Origin: Actinomycetota bacterium
GTDB lineage: Bacteria; Actinomycetota; Acidimicrobiia; Acidimicrobiales; Ilumatobacteraceae
DNA: 39,018 bases
Reading direction: 5' to 3'
Assembly (NCBI GenBank): GCA_005793785.1
Contig: SXPW01000115.1
Span: forward strand, 1-39,018
Shown here in pieces: positions 14,655 to 22,592 of this stretch. Position numbers and translations under genes: made by a program. Numbering within the stretch: the first letter of the stretch is position 1; each line of letters begins with the position of its first letter. Under the pieces are notes generated by a model. It worked only from the letters and a program-made list of their open reading frames with translations. It was not told the origin of the DNA and searched no databases.

Positions 14655-14966
14655 TCAGCCTTTCGCGATGCTGGTGATCTTGATGACGCTGTAACGCTGA
14701 CGATGTCCGAAACGACGGCGTTGGTTGGTGCGACGCTTGTAGGTGAACCCGTCCACCTTGTCGCCGAGGTCCTCGCCGACGATGGTGCCCTTGACGGAGG
14801 CCTTCGAGAGTTCGTTGGGTGTGGAGAGGACCGTGGCGCCATCGACGATGAGGACGGGTCGCAGCGACACCTCGCTACCCTGCGCTCCGTCGAGCAACTC
14901 GACGCGCAAGGTCTGGCCGCTCGTCACTTTTTCCTGCTTGCCACCGGTGGCGATCACTGCGTACAT
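14655..14966 (-). CDS. rplU: 50S ribosomal protein L21
   Basis: 103 residues, full length: MYAVIATGGKQEKVTSGQ start, the SKASVKGTIVGEDLGDKVDGF middle and TYKRRTNQRRRFGHRQRYSVIKI end are the usual L21 blocks. 56 bases after ruvB. In that gap TAGTGT lies 11 bases before the ATG and may give its own promoter; no L21-leader structure was recognised. Confidence 0.97.
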   Translation of the reverse strand: MYAVIATGGKQEKVTSGQTLRVELLDGAQGSEVSLRPVLIVDGATVLSTPNELSKASVKGTIVGEDLGDKVDGFTYKRRTNQRRRFGHRQRYSVIKITSIAKG

Positions 14967-15022
14967 AACGGCTTCTCACACTATCGGCGACGAACGACGG
15001 TCGCGCCGCGTGGTCGGGCACC

Positions 15023-16066
15023 CTAGAAGAGTTCGGGTGCTCGTTCGGGTGGCGTCAGGCCGAGGTGCTCGAAGGCGGCTGGGGTGGCGACGCGTCCACG
15101 CGGGGTGCGGGCGAGGAACCCCTCCCGAATGAGGAAGGGCTCGTACACGTCCTCGATCGTCTCGGGTTGTTCGCTCACGGCAATGGCCAGGGTCGAAAGC
15201 CCGACGGGTCCACCGGCGAAGCGCTCGCACACCACCTGCAAGACCGCACGGTCGACCTTGTCGAGTCCAAGGCGATCGACGCCGAAGGTCCGCAAGGCTT
15301 CGTCGGCGATGGGCAAGGTTACGGTCGAATGAGCACGGCCCTGCACTTGGGCACTGGTTTGTACTTGGGCAAAGTCGCGCACACGGCGCAACAGCCGATT
15401 GGCGATGCGCGGCGTGCCGCGCGAACGCGAGGCGATCTCGAGCGCCGCATCTGAGTCGATCGTGATCCCCAGGATGCCTGCCGCCCGTTGCACGATCTGG
15501 CGCAATTCGTCGGGCTCGTAATACTCGAGACGCGAGACGAGCCCGAACCTGTCGCGCAACGGCCCGGTAATCATGCCGGTGCGGGTGGTGGCACCGATGA
15601 GCGTGAACTTGGGCAGGGTGAGTCGAATCGAGGACGCGGCCGGACCCTTGCCGACGACGATGTCGATCTGAAAATCCTCCATCGCCGGATACAGGATCTC
15701 CTCGACGACCCTCGACAAGCGATGCACCTCGTCGATGAACAACACGTCACGGTCCTCCAACTTGGTGAGAATCGCCGCGAGGTCACCGGCGCGTTCCAAC
15801 GCCGGCCCCGACGTGACGTGGATCTTTGCGCCCATCTCGTTCGCCACGATCGTCGCCATCGTCGTCTTGCCGAGTCCGGGAGGCCCCGCGAGGAGGAGGT
15901 GATCCGCCGCCTCGTTGCGTTGGCGGGCGGCTTGGAGCACGATGCCCAGGTGCCGTTTCAATTCACCTTGTCCGACGAAATCGTCGAGTCGGCGCGGTCG
16001 TAGTTCGCCGTCGGCACGCACGTCAGAGTCGTTCCGCGCGATCGGATCCACGAACTCCTCACGCAC
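15023..16066 (-). CDS. ruvB: Holliday junction branch-migration motor RuvB
   Basis: 347 residues. N-terminal ELRPRRLDDFVGQ, Walker A GPPGLGKT (61-68), Walker B LFIDEVHRL, sensor GATTRTG, then the winged-helix C-terminal domain ending VATPAAFEHLGL. Hexameric helicase that drives branch migration with RuvA. GTG 16066 was chosen: it overlaps the end of ruvA by eight bases and starts just before the conserved part; the frame is open further upstream but that stretch is ruvA antisense to nothing conserved. Confidence 0.96.
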   Translation of the reverse strand: MREEFVDPIARNDSDVRADGELRPRRLDDFVGQGELKRHLGIVLQAARQRNEAADHLLLAGPPGLGKTTMATIVANEMGAKIHVTSGPALERAGDLAAILTKLEDRDVLFIDEVHRLSRVVEEILYPAMEDFQIDIVVGKGPAASSIRLTLPKFTLIGATTRTGMITGPLRDRFGLVSRLEYYEPDELRQIVQRAAGILGITIDSDAALEIASRSRGTPRIANRLLRRVRDFAQVQTSAQVQGRAHSTVTLPIADEALRTFGVDRLGLDKVDRAVLQVVCERFAGGPVGLSTLAIAVSEQPETIEDVYEPFLIREGFLARTPRGRVATPAAFEHLGLTPPERAPELF

Positions 16067-16649
16067 GACGGGCCCCCAACAGACTGAGCGCTTCGCGCAG
16101 CATGGTGGCGGTGTCGGAAATCGCCAACTCGCGCAATGCGCCACGAATCTCGGTCTCGTCGTAGCCGAGACCGGCCAGTGCGTCGCGCACGTCGCTCATC
16201 GCACCCCCACCCCGTTCACCCACCGGACGAGGCTCATCGATGGTCGGAAGATTGAGGCGGTCCTTCAATTCAAGGAGCAGTCGTTCGGCGGTCTTCTTGC
16301 CGACGCCAGGTACCGAGGTGAGGCCCGCCACGTCGGCGGCGAGGACGATGTCGACGAGCGTCCGCGGTGAGTGCGTGGCGAGGATCGCCATCGCCAGCGA
16401 CGGCCCGATGCCGTTCGTGTCGATCAACACGTCGAAGGTCCGACGTTCGTCACGGTCGAGGAAGCCGAAGAGCAATTGGGCATCCTCGCGCACGTGATGG
16501 TGCACGTGCAGGAACGCCTCGGTGGTCGGTTCCAATTCGGCGAGCGTGCGCGGCGTCACGGTGACGGTGTAACCGACACCGGCCACCTCGATGAGCACGG
16601 TCGAGTCGCTGACGCGCTCCAGGATGCGACCACGTAGCGAGCCGATCAT
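16059..16649 (-). CDS. ruvA: Holliday junction recognition protein RuvA
   Basis: 196 residues starting MIGSLRGRILER, with the oligonucleotide-binding fold (1-65), tandem helix-hairpin-helix region including the TSVPGVGKKTAERLLLELKDR block (111-131) and the C-terminal RuvB-binding domain (about 150-196, SDVRDALAGLGYDETEI). Tetramer that holds the junction. ATG overlaps the ruvC stop by four bases. Confidence 0.96.
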   Translation of the reverse strand: MIGSLRGRILERVSDSTVLIEVAGVGYTVTVTPRTLAELEPTTEAFLHVHHHVREDAQLLFGFLDRDERRTFDVLIDTNGIGPSLAMAILATHSPRTLVDIVLAADVAGLTSVPGVGKKTAERLLLELKDRLNLPTIDEPRPVGERGGGAMSDVRDALAGLGYDETEIRGALRELAISDTATMLREALSLLGARRA

Positions 16650-17209
16650 CGTGACATCGCCCCCGCCACGCTGCGGGCGAACGGCTCGCTTGCCACGTGA
16701 CACAGCGCGAGTGCGGCGGCATCCGCGGCGTCCGCGGGCGTGGGTAACGAACCCAACCCGCAACGAATTTGCACCATGCGGGCGATTGCAGCCTTGTCCG
16801 CTCCACCGAATCCCGCGACGGCGTTCTTCACCTCGGTGGGCGTGTACTGCACCACCGCGCAGCCGCGCGAGGCAGCAAGTGCCATCACCACTCCGCTCAC
16901 TTGAGCAACTCCCATGGCCGTGCGGGTGTTGTGTTGGAAGAACACCCGTTCGACCGCGACGGCACGCGGGGCGAATTCGTCGAAGAGATCGACGAGATCG
17001 GACTGGAGTCGCGCCAAACGCTCCGGTAGGTCGTCGCTGGCCGGTGTCGTGAGCACACCCAAGGCCCGCAGGATGGGTTTGGCGCCAGGTTGCACGACTG
17101 CGTATCCGCACCGGGTGAGTCCCGGATCGATTCCCACCACCAGCGGAACATCGGCGGGTGCCAGCGCGTCGGGAACGGCGTTGTTGGACCCTCGGCGGGG
17201 GGCGAACAT
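16646..17209 (-). CDS. ruvC: Holliday junction resolvase RuvC
   Basis: 187 residues. Catalytic acidic residues are seen in GIDPGLTRCGYAVV (Asp28), AVERVFFQHN (Glu87) and the C-terminal DAADAAALALCH pair (about Asp160 and Asp163). The usual start of the family lies close to residue 20, so an N-terminal extension of up to about 18 residues may reflect a later true start (GTG within VPDALAP). Ten bases after bcp, first of ruvC-ruvA-ruvB. No SOS-box-like site was found. Confidence 0.95.
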   Translation of the reverse strand: MFAPRRGSNNAVPDALAPADVPLVVGIDPGLTRCGYAVVQPGAKPILRALGVLTTPASDDLPERLARLQSDLVDLFDEFAPRAVAVERVFFQHNTRTAMGVAQVSGVVMALAASRGCAVVQYTPTEVKNAVAGFGGADKAAIARMVQIRCGLGSLPTPADAADAAALALCHVASEPFARSVAGAMSR

Positions 17210-17219
17210 GTGTTTGATG

Positions 17220-17678
17220 CTAGCGGATGGCGGCGATTGCGGTGATCAATTCATCGACCGGTCGGTAGGTCACACCCACCACGGCTCGATGTGCATACCG
17301 AATGACTCCCGAGGCGTCGACCACGAACACGCTGCGACGCGGCAGGTCCATCAATCCCAGGACTCCGTAGGCCCGATGCGCCGATTTGTCCACGTCGGCG
17401 AGCAACGGGAAACCGAATCGATGCTTGGCGGCGAACTGCTCGTGACTGGCAACATCCTGGGTGCTGATGCCGAGCACCTGGGCGGACACCTGCGCGAACT
17501 GACTCAGTTCGTCGTTGTATTGGCACAACTGTCGCGTGCACACCGGGGTGTTGTCGCCGGGATAAAAGGCCAGAACGACCGTCGAGCCGCGGTACTGCGA
17601 CAGCGAATAATTCCGCGAGCCGGTGCCGGGCAAACTGAACTCGGGGGCCGTATCGCCGACGCCGACTGCTCGTGCCAT
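17220..17678 (-). CDS. bcp: Thioredoxin-dependent peroxiredoxin (BCP/PrxQ type)
   Basis: 152 residues. Peroxidatic cysteine in NTPVCTRQLC (Cys47) with a resolving cysteine five residues on (Cys52), the arrangement of BCP/PrxQ enzymes; further LGISTQDVASHEQFAAKHRFGFPLLAD and RRSVFVVDASGVIRYAHR. Reduces hydroperoxides. ATG 17678 chosen over longer open frame because it fits the family and is preceded by TACGGT and six bases, the same leaderless pattern as other heads here. 46 bases after yebC. Confidence 0.93.
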   Translation of the reverse strand: MARAVGVGDTAPEFSLPGTGSRNYSLSQYRGSTVVLAFYPGDNTPVCTRQLCQYNDELSQFAQVSAQVLGISTQDVASHEQFAAKHRFGFPLLADVDKSAHRAYGVLGLMDLPRRSVFVVDASGVIRYAHRAVVGVTYRPVDELITAIAAIR

Positions 17679-17684
17679 GCCGCC

Positions 17685-17690
17685 ACCGTA
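17685..17690 (-). promoter_or_regulatory. -10-like element for bcp-ruvCAB
   Basis: TACGGT on the minus strand followed by GGCGGC and the ATG of bcp. Suggests that bcp and the ruv genes have a promoter of their own inside the long gene run. Confidence 0.4.
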
Positions 17691-17724
17691 GCCGACGTTG
17701 GCAACCCGGAGCCTCAACGGCGGC

Positions 17725-18474
17725 TCACGCACCGATCGATTCGAGCAACGCCTCGGCGATGTCGAAGTTGGCGTACACATCCTGCACGTCGTCGTGCTCC
17801 TCGAGTTCGTCCATGATCTTCAGGATGGCCTTGGCATCGGAGGCGTCCGTCACGGGAACCACCGCCGACGACACCATCGTGCTCTCGGCGGACTGCACGG
17901 GCAAGGAGGCTGCGTCGAGCGCCGCCTTGATCTCCCAGACCCTCGCCGCATCGCAGGTGATGCGCCACACCGACCCATCGTCATTCATGTCGTCGGCGCC
18001 GTGTTCGAGGACGGCCGCCATCACGTCGTCCTCCTTTGCCGCCCGATCGACGAGGATCACACCCTTGCGGCTGAACTGCCACGCCACGGCACCGGGTGCG
18101 GCCATCGATCCCCCACATTTGGTGAAGATCGCACGCACGTCGGAGGCGGTTCGGTTGCGATTGTCGGTGAGGATGTCGATCAGGAGTGCCACCCCACCGG
18201 GTGCATACGCCTCGTAGGTGATGGCCTCGTAGTTCGAACCCTGTGCCTCACCGGTTGCCCGCTTGATGGCGCGATCGATGGCATCGTTCGTCATGGACGC
18301 CGCCTTCGCCTTCTGGATGATCGTGCGCAATGCGGCATTCGACGCCGGATCGCCGCCGCCGGTCCGGGCTGCGACGTCGATTTGCCGGGCCAACTTGGCA
18401 AAGGTCTTGCCGCGCTTCTGGTCGATGACCGCCTTCTTGCGCTTGATCGTCGCCCACTTGGAATGTCCCGACAC
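17725..18474 (-). CDS. yebC: YebC/PmpR-family protein (translation factor or regulator)
   Basis: 249 residues, standard TACO1/YebC length, starting MSGHSKWATIKRKKAVIDQKRG, with GGGDPASNAALRTIIQKAKAASMTNDAIDRAIKR, the YEAYAPGGVALLIDILTDNRNRT block and the FSRKG strand. Family members have been described as DNA-binding regulators and as ribosome factors easing stalls at proline runs; which applies here is not visible. Six bases after pdxT. In mycobacteria it also lies beside pdxT and ruvC. Confidence 0.95.
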   Translation of the reverse strand: MSGHSKWATIKRKKAVIDQKRGKTFAKLARQIDVAARTGGGDPASNAALRTIIQKAKAASMTNDAIDRAIKRATGEAQGSNYEAITYEAYAPGGVALLIDILTDNRNRTASDVRAIFTKCGGSMAAPGAVAWQFSRKGVILVDRAAKEDDVMAAVLEHGADDMNDDGSVWRITCDAARVWEIKAALDAASLPVQSAESTMVSSAVVPVTDASDAKAILKIMDELEEHDDVQDVYANFDIAEALLESIGA

Positions 18475-18480
18475 GGCCGC

Positions 18481-19071
18481 CTACCTCGTCGTCCGAACCT
18501 GTTCGATGAACAGTCGGTGGATGCGATCGTCGTCGGTGAGTTCTGGGTGGAACGATGCAGCCATTACGGACATTGAGCGTACGAGCACCGGCGTTCCGGC
18601 ATGCTCGGCGAGGACCTCGACGTCGTCGCCGGTGCGAACGATTCGCGGGGCGCGAATGAAGACGGCATGGAACGGTGCGTCACTGCCACGAATCGACAAC
18701 TCGGTTTCGAAACTGTCCACCTGTCTCCCGTAGGCATTCCTCTGCACACCGATGTCGAGCGCAGCAAACGAGCGTTGATCGTCCCGACCGTCCGTGACCT
18801 CGCGCGCGAGGAGGATCATTCCCGCGCACGTACCGAGAACGGGCATGCCGTCGGCGATTCGTTTGCCGACTGGCTCGAACAGCAATGACGACTCGAGCAG
18901 CATCGACATCGTCGTCGATTCGCCTCCCGGCAGGACGAGAGCATCGACATCGTCGAGGTCGTCCGGGGTTCGCACCTCGCTCGATTGCGCACCGATGCGG
19001 TCGAGTACGGCGCGGTGCGCAGCAAAGGCGCCCTGCAGTGCGAGCACGCCGATTCGGGTGCCCACCGTCAT
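18481..19071 (-). CDS. pdxT: Pyridoxal 5'-phosphate synthase glutaminase subunit
   Basis: 196 residues. Glutaminase triad: Cys82 in GTCAGMILLA, His175 and Glu177 in SFHPELT; also the LPGGESTTM oxyanion element. Feeds ammonia to PdxS for direct synthesis of pyridoxal phosphate. ATG start, 19 bases after pdxS. Confidence 0.96.
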   Translation of the reverse strand: MTVGTRIGVLALQGAFAAHRAVLDRIGAQSSEVRTPDDLDDVDALVLPGGESTTMSMLLESSLLFEPVGKRIADGMPVLGTCAGMILLAREVTDGRDDQRSFAALDIGVQRNAYGRQVDSFETELSIRGSDAPFHAVFIRAPRIVRTGDDVEVLAEHAGTPVLVRSMSVMAASFHPELTDDDRIHRLFIEQVRTTR

Positions 19072-19090
19072 GTCTCCCCGGGCGGGGCTC

Positions 19091-19978
19091 CTACCAGCCG
19101 CGTTCGGCGTATCGCTGGTTGATTTCGTCCATCGAGATGCCGGTCATCGGTGCACCGAGTTTGCGACTCACCTTGGCGATGATGTGGGCGTCACGGAAAT
19201 GCGTCGTGGCCTCGACGATTGCCTTGGCGCGCGGTGCCGGGTCGTCACTCTTGAAGATGCCCGAGCCGACGAAGACCGATTCGGCTCCGAGTTGCATGGC
19301 CAACGCCGCATCGGCCGGTGTTGCGATTCCGCCGGCACAAAAGAGCGGCACCTGGAGCCAGCCCGTCTCGGCGATCTCCTGCACGAGCGGCAGCGGTGCG
19401 TTGAGTTTCTTCGCCCAGTCGAACAGTTCGGCGGAATCCGCCTGAGTGATCTTGCGAATGTCGCCGATGATCGACCGCAAATGCCGCACGGCCTCCACGA
19501 TGTTGCCGGTGCCCGCTTCCCCTTTGGAGCGAATGAGCGCTGCTCCTTCGGAGATTCGTCGCAAAGCCTCACCGAGATTCGTTGCACCGCACACGAAGGG
19601 GACGGTGAACTTGAGCTTGTCGATGTGGTGCGCCTCGTCGGCTGGCGTGAGCACCTCGCTCTCGTCGATGAAGTCGACACCGAGAGCTTCGAGCACCTGC
19701 GCCTCGACGAAGTGACCGATCCGCGCCTTGGCCATCACCGGAATCGACACGGCAGCCTTGATGCCCTCGATCATCTCCGGGTCGCTCATTCGCGCCACTC
19801 CGCCGTCGCGACGAATATCGGCGGGAACCCGCTCGAGCGCCATGACGGCGACGGCACCCGCGTCCTCGGCGATCTTGGCCTGGCCGGGGGTGACCACGTC
19901 CATGATCACGCCACCCTTCAACATTTCCGCCAATCCGCGTTGCACGCGCATCGAGCCGGTGGTGTTTGGGCTTGCCAT
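19091..19978 (-). CDS. pdxS: Pyridoxal 5'-phosphate synthase subunit PdxS
   Basis: 295 residues, (beta/alpha)8 barrel. Near-identical family blocks: GGVIMDVVTPGQAKIAEDAGA, the catalytic lysine of PVMAKARIGHF, DFIDESEVLTPADEAHHIDK, the second lysine of IRSKGEAGTGNIVEA, and CAGGIATPADAALAMQLGAE. Condenses ribose 5-phosphate, glyceraldehyde 3-phosphate and ammonia. ATG 19978 chosen as family start; TACGCT lies ten bases upstream. The 54-base gap before it holds the palindrome CCTGATCAGG (20005-20014), meaning unknown. Confidence 0.97.
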   Translation of the reverse strand: MASPNTTGSMRVQRGLAEMLKGGVIMDVVTPGQAKIAEDAGAVAVMALERVPADIRRDGGVARMSDPEMIEGIKAAVSIPVMAKARIGHFVEAQVLEALGVDFIDESEVLTPADEAHHIDKLKFTVPFVCGATNLGEALRRISEGAALIRSKGEAGTGNIVEAVRHLRSIIGDIRKITQADSAELFDWAKKLNAPLPLVQEIAETGWLQVPLFCAGGIATPADAALAMQLGAESVFVGSGIFKSDDPAPRAKAIVEATTHFRDAHIIAKVSRKLGAPMTGISMDEINQRYAERGW

Positions 19979-20032
19979 GGTGTCTCTCAGCGTACCGAAG
20001 TGCCCCTGATCAGGTCCTGCGCACGTCAAAGG

Positions 20033-21109
20033 TCACGGATATTTGAACGACGTCGGGTCGGTGCCAGGGAGGTAGGAAATTCCCTTGCCGATTCGCACGA
20101 GTTCCACCCAGGTGTTCCCGGGCGTTAGTGCGATCTCCGTACCCGCGGTGTCCTTCAAAAGAAACGGCACGCCCGCATCGCTGCGCTCCCAAGTGCCCTG
20201 GAACAGCTTGCCCGCGGTGAACACCCATGCCTCGCCCGAGCCGATCGTCTTGGCGACCGGGCTGTAGCCGCTCTTGCTGTACTGCACGTAGAGCACCACC
20301 ACGTTGGCAGCGTTCACGCGCACGTCATCGACGTCGACGTGCGGCTTGTCGTCCTGGGATCGCAGGAAGCGACTGAACTCACTGCTCCACTCCCACAACA
20401 CGCGCACGCCATCCATCGAGAGTTTGATTCCAGCGGTTTCGCGAGCGGTCGCCGGAATCGACTCGTCGGCGGCACGGTACGCGAATTGTGCCGGAGGTGG
20501 AGCGGAACCCTCCGGGGCGAGCGTCCACAACTTCGAGGTGTCGGCGAGCAGGTTGTGCGGAGCCGAGCGCGAACTCTCGCGACGGTAACCGCCTTCGTCG
20601 TTCGCCGACGAATGACTGAGATCCACCATCGTGGAGGCGCGGATGAGCTTGGTGACCTCCGAGTTGCCGCCGCTCCAGGCGAACAGCGGGGCATTCAACG
20701 ACTCGAGGAGATCGACGTCCTGCTTGCGACCACTTCGGATGGGACCGACGGGGTCGCTGTCGTTGGTGTGGAAGACCGCGGCGAATCGTGTGAGCATCTC
20801 GACGTTCTCTTCGAACACGATGTCGGCTTGGTTGAGGCCCCATTGCGGGCGGGCCTTGGGATGGTTGTCGATCTTGACCACGAGTGCGGGTCGGGTGACG
20901 GGCGCAGCCACGGGTAGTCCCGTGAGCGGGGCCAACACCGGTGGAATCGTCGTGGTGGTCGTGGTGGACTCCGCCACCGTCGAGGTGGTTTCGGCGACGT
21001 CGACACCAGCCGACTCGCCCGCACTATCGGAACCCCCCGAGCACGCCGACACGGTGAGCACGGCGACCAAACCCGCCACTCCGACGAAACGACGTGAGGT
21101 ACTCGACAC
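20033..21109 (-). CDS. DUF3048 lipoprotein
   Basis: 358 residues. Lipoprotein signal peptide: SRR, hydrophobic core VGVAGLVAVLTV, lipobox VSAC with Cys23, then a Ser/Thr-rich linker (TTSTVAESTTTTTTIPP). The mature part starts with APLTGLPV and contains ALVVKIDNHPKARPQWGL, DIVFEENVEMLTRFAAVFH, VGPIRSGRKQDVDLL and the later VVVLYVQYSKSGYS, the blocks of the DUF3048 (YerB) family. Exported, lipid-anchored, function unknown. GTG start set by a strong AAAGGAG six bases upstream; the open frame before it would run into htpX. The open frame is unlikely to be an enzyme known to me. Confidence 0.88.
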   Translation of the reverse strand: MSSTSRRFVGVAGLVAVLTVSACSGGSDSAGESAGVDVAETTSTVAESTTTTTTIPPVLAPLTGLPVAAPVTRPALVVKIDNHPKARPQWGLNQADIVFEENVEMLTRFAAVFHTNDSDPVGPIRSGRKQDVDLLESLNAPLFAWSGGNSEVTKLIRASTMVDLSHSSANDEGGYRRESSRSAPHNLLADTSKLWTLAPEGSAPPPAQFAYRAADESIPATARETAGIKLSMDGVRVLWEWSSEFSRFLRSQDDKPHVDVDDVRVNAANVVVLYVQYSKSGYSPVAKTIGSGEAWVFTAGKLFQGTWERSDAGVPFLLKDTAGTEIALTPGNTWVELVRIGKGISYLPGTDPTSFKYP

Positions 21110-21115
21110 TGGGGA

Positions 21116-21122
21116 CTCCTTT
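21116..21122 (-). promoter_or_regulatory. Shine-Dalgarno of the DUF3048 gene
   Basis: AAAGGAG, six bases before the GTG at 21109; it decides the start codon. Confidence 0.7.
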
Positions 21123-21125
21123 GAT

Positions 21126-22031
21126 TTAGATCTCGCGCAGGAGCGCGATGCGCTCGGCGAGAGGGGGGTGGGTATTGAAGAGTTTATGGAAAAACCCCAG
21201 TCGACCCGTGTCATTCACCCCCGACAATGGCTGCTCTATCCACATATGGGCCGTCGCCATCGACGCCGAATGGGTCACCGTACTGTCCGCCTGCAGTTTC
21301 TCCAGCGCCGAAATGAGCCCGGGCGGGTACCGAGTCAGTTGCACAGCCGAAACATCGGCCAGCGTCTCGCGACGACGACTCACGGCCGCCTGCATGGCGC
21401 GAGCCAGGAGCGGTGCCACGATGAGCAACACCATGCCGATGATCGCGAACGGGTTGCCGCGATCGTCACGATCCCCTGCCCTCGCCACTCGACCACCGTT
21501 CCACCACATCATCCGCAATGCCACGTCGGTGAGGATCGCCACAGAACCCACCAACGTGACGGCCAGCGTCATCACGAGGATGTCGTAGTTCTTGATGTGC
21601 GACAATTCGTGGGCGACCACACCTTCCAGTTCGACGCGGTTCATCTTCTCGAGAAGTCCCGTCGTCACGGCGACTGCGGCGTTCTTGGGAGTGCGACCGG
21701 TGGCGAACGCATTCGGCGCCGGATCGTTGATGACGTACACGCGCGGTTTGGGCAGGCCGCCCGCGATGCACAGTCCCTCCACCAGATTGTGCAATCGCTT
21801 GTAGGCAACCGGATCGGCCGGTACCGCCCTACTCACACGCAGGGCGATCGCGTCGGACTTCCAGTACGAAACGAATGCCATCACACCGGAGAACACGAGC
21901 GCGGCGATCGTGCCGAGCGTGCCGTTGCCGACGAGAACACCCACCGCCATACCCACGAGCACGAGCACGAGCACGAATCCAACGACGAGCACCGCGGAAC
22001 GGCGCTTGTTGGCCGCGATGAGGTCGTTCAG
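21126..22031 (-). CDS. htpX: M48-family membrane metalloprotease HtpX, probable CTG start
   Basis: Zinc protease with HELSH (residues 141-145 counted from the CTG) after NDPAPNAFATGRTPKNAAVAVTTGLL, four hydrophobic segments and the conserved ETLADVSAVQLTRYP and NTHPPLAERIALL blocks. Removes damaged membrane proteins. The first usual start codon is GTG 21992, in the middle of the N-terminal block. Upstream in frame the codons read LNDLIAANKRRSAV, very like the (x)xQIAANKRRt starts of related M48 proteases, and there is no ATG, GTG or TTG there. A CTG at 22031 overlaps the lemA stop as CTGA, with GGTGA four bases before it. I therefore place the start at CTG; 21992 is the fallback. 16 bases before the DUF3048 start. 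Confidence 0.85.
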   Translation of the reverse strand: MNDLIAANKRRSAVLVVGFVLVLVLVGMAVGVLVGNGTLGTIAALVFSGVMAFVSYWKSDAIALRVSRAVPADPVAYKRLHNLVEGLCIAGGLPKPRVYVINDPAPNAFATGRTPKNAAVAVTTGLLEKMNRVELEGVVAHELSHIKNYDILVMTLAVTLVGSVAILTDVALRMMWWNGGRVARAGDRDDRGNPFAIIGMVLLIVAPLLARAMQAAVSRRRETLADVSAVQLTRYPPGLISALEKLQADSTVTHSASMATAHMWIEQPLSGVNDTGRLGFFHKLFNTHPPLAERIALLREI

Positions 22032-22582
22032 AATTTCACCGAAGGCGGCGTGGCTGCCGCGGCCTCGGCCTCGAAGTACTCACGGTCGGCAAAGTTGAAA
22101 CTGCGGGCGAACAGCACACCGGGGAACGATTGCGTCGTGTTGTTGTACCGCTCCACTGCATCGTTGTAGAACTGTCGCGCGTACGCGACGCGGCTTTCGG
22201 TGTTTTGCAGTTCTTCCTGCAAGGACAGAAAGTTCGTGTTGGCCTTCAGGTCGGGGTACGCCTCCGACAGGGCGAACAGCTGTCGGAGTGCGCCGGTCAA
22301 GCCGACGTCGGCAGCACCCTGTGCCACCGGGGTCGGTGCGGCGGACATGGCCTTGGCACGGGCGTCGATGACCGCCTCGAGCGCACCCTTTTCGAAGGTG
22401 GCATACCCTTTGACGGTTTCAACGAGGTTCGGAATGAGATCGAGTCGGCGTTTCAGTTGCACGTCGATCTGTGACCACGCGTTGTCGACCTCGTTGCGGC
22501 GGCTCACGAGGCGGTTGTAGGAGAAAATGACCCACACGGCGAACGATGCGAGCACGATGAGCACGATCCACAGCGCGTTCAT
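22028..22582 (-). CDS. lemA: LemA-family membrane protein
   Basis: 184 residues: one N-terminal membrane helix (3-22), then NRLVSRRNEVDNAWSQIDVQLKRRLDLIPNLVETVKGYATFE, the LemA signature, and long coiled helices with SLQEELQNTESRVAYARQFYNDAVERYN. Commonly next to htpX, as here; its function is not firmly known. ATG start ten bases after the pimA stop. Confidence 0.95.
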   Translation of the reverse strand: MNALWIVLIVLASFAVWVIFSYNRLVSRRNEVDNAWSQIDVQLKRRLDLIPNLVETVKGYATFEKGALEAVIDARAKAMSAAPTPVAQGAADVGLTGALRQLFALSEAYPDLKANTNFLSLQEELQNTESRVAYARQFYNDAVERYNNTTQSFPGVLFARSFNFADREYFEAEAAAATPPSVKF

Positions 22583-22592
22583 GACCCTGAGG

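Noticed and set aside
17210..17219. SOS box before ruvC
   Set aside because: No GAAC-N4-GTTC type site in the gap or the bcp 3' end that I could see.
20005..20014. CCTGATCAGG as operator for pdxS
   Set aside because: Single 10-base palindrome with no known regulator and no repeat nearby.
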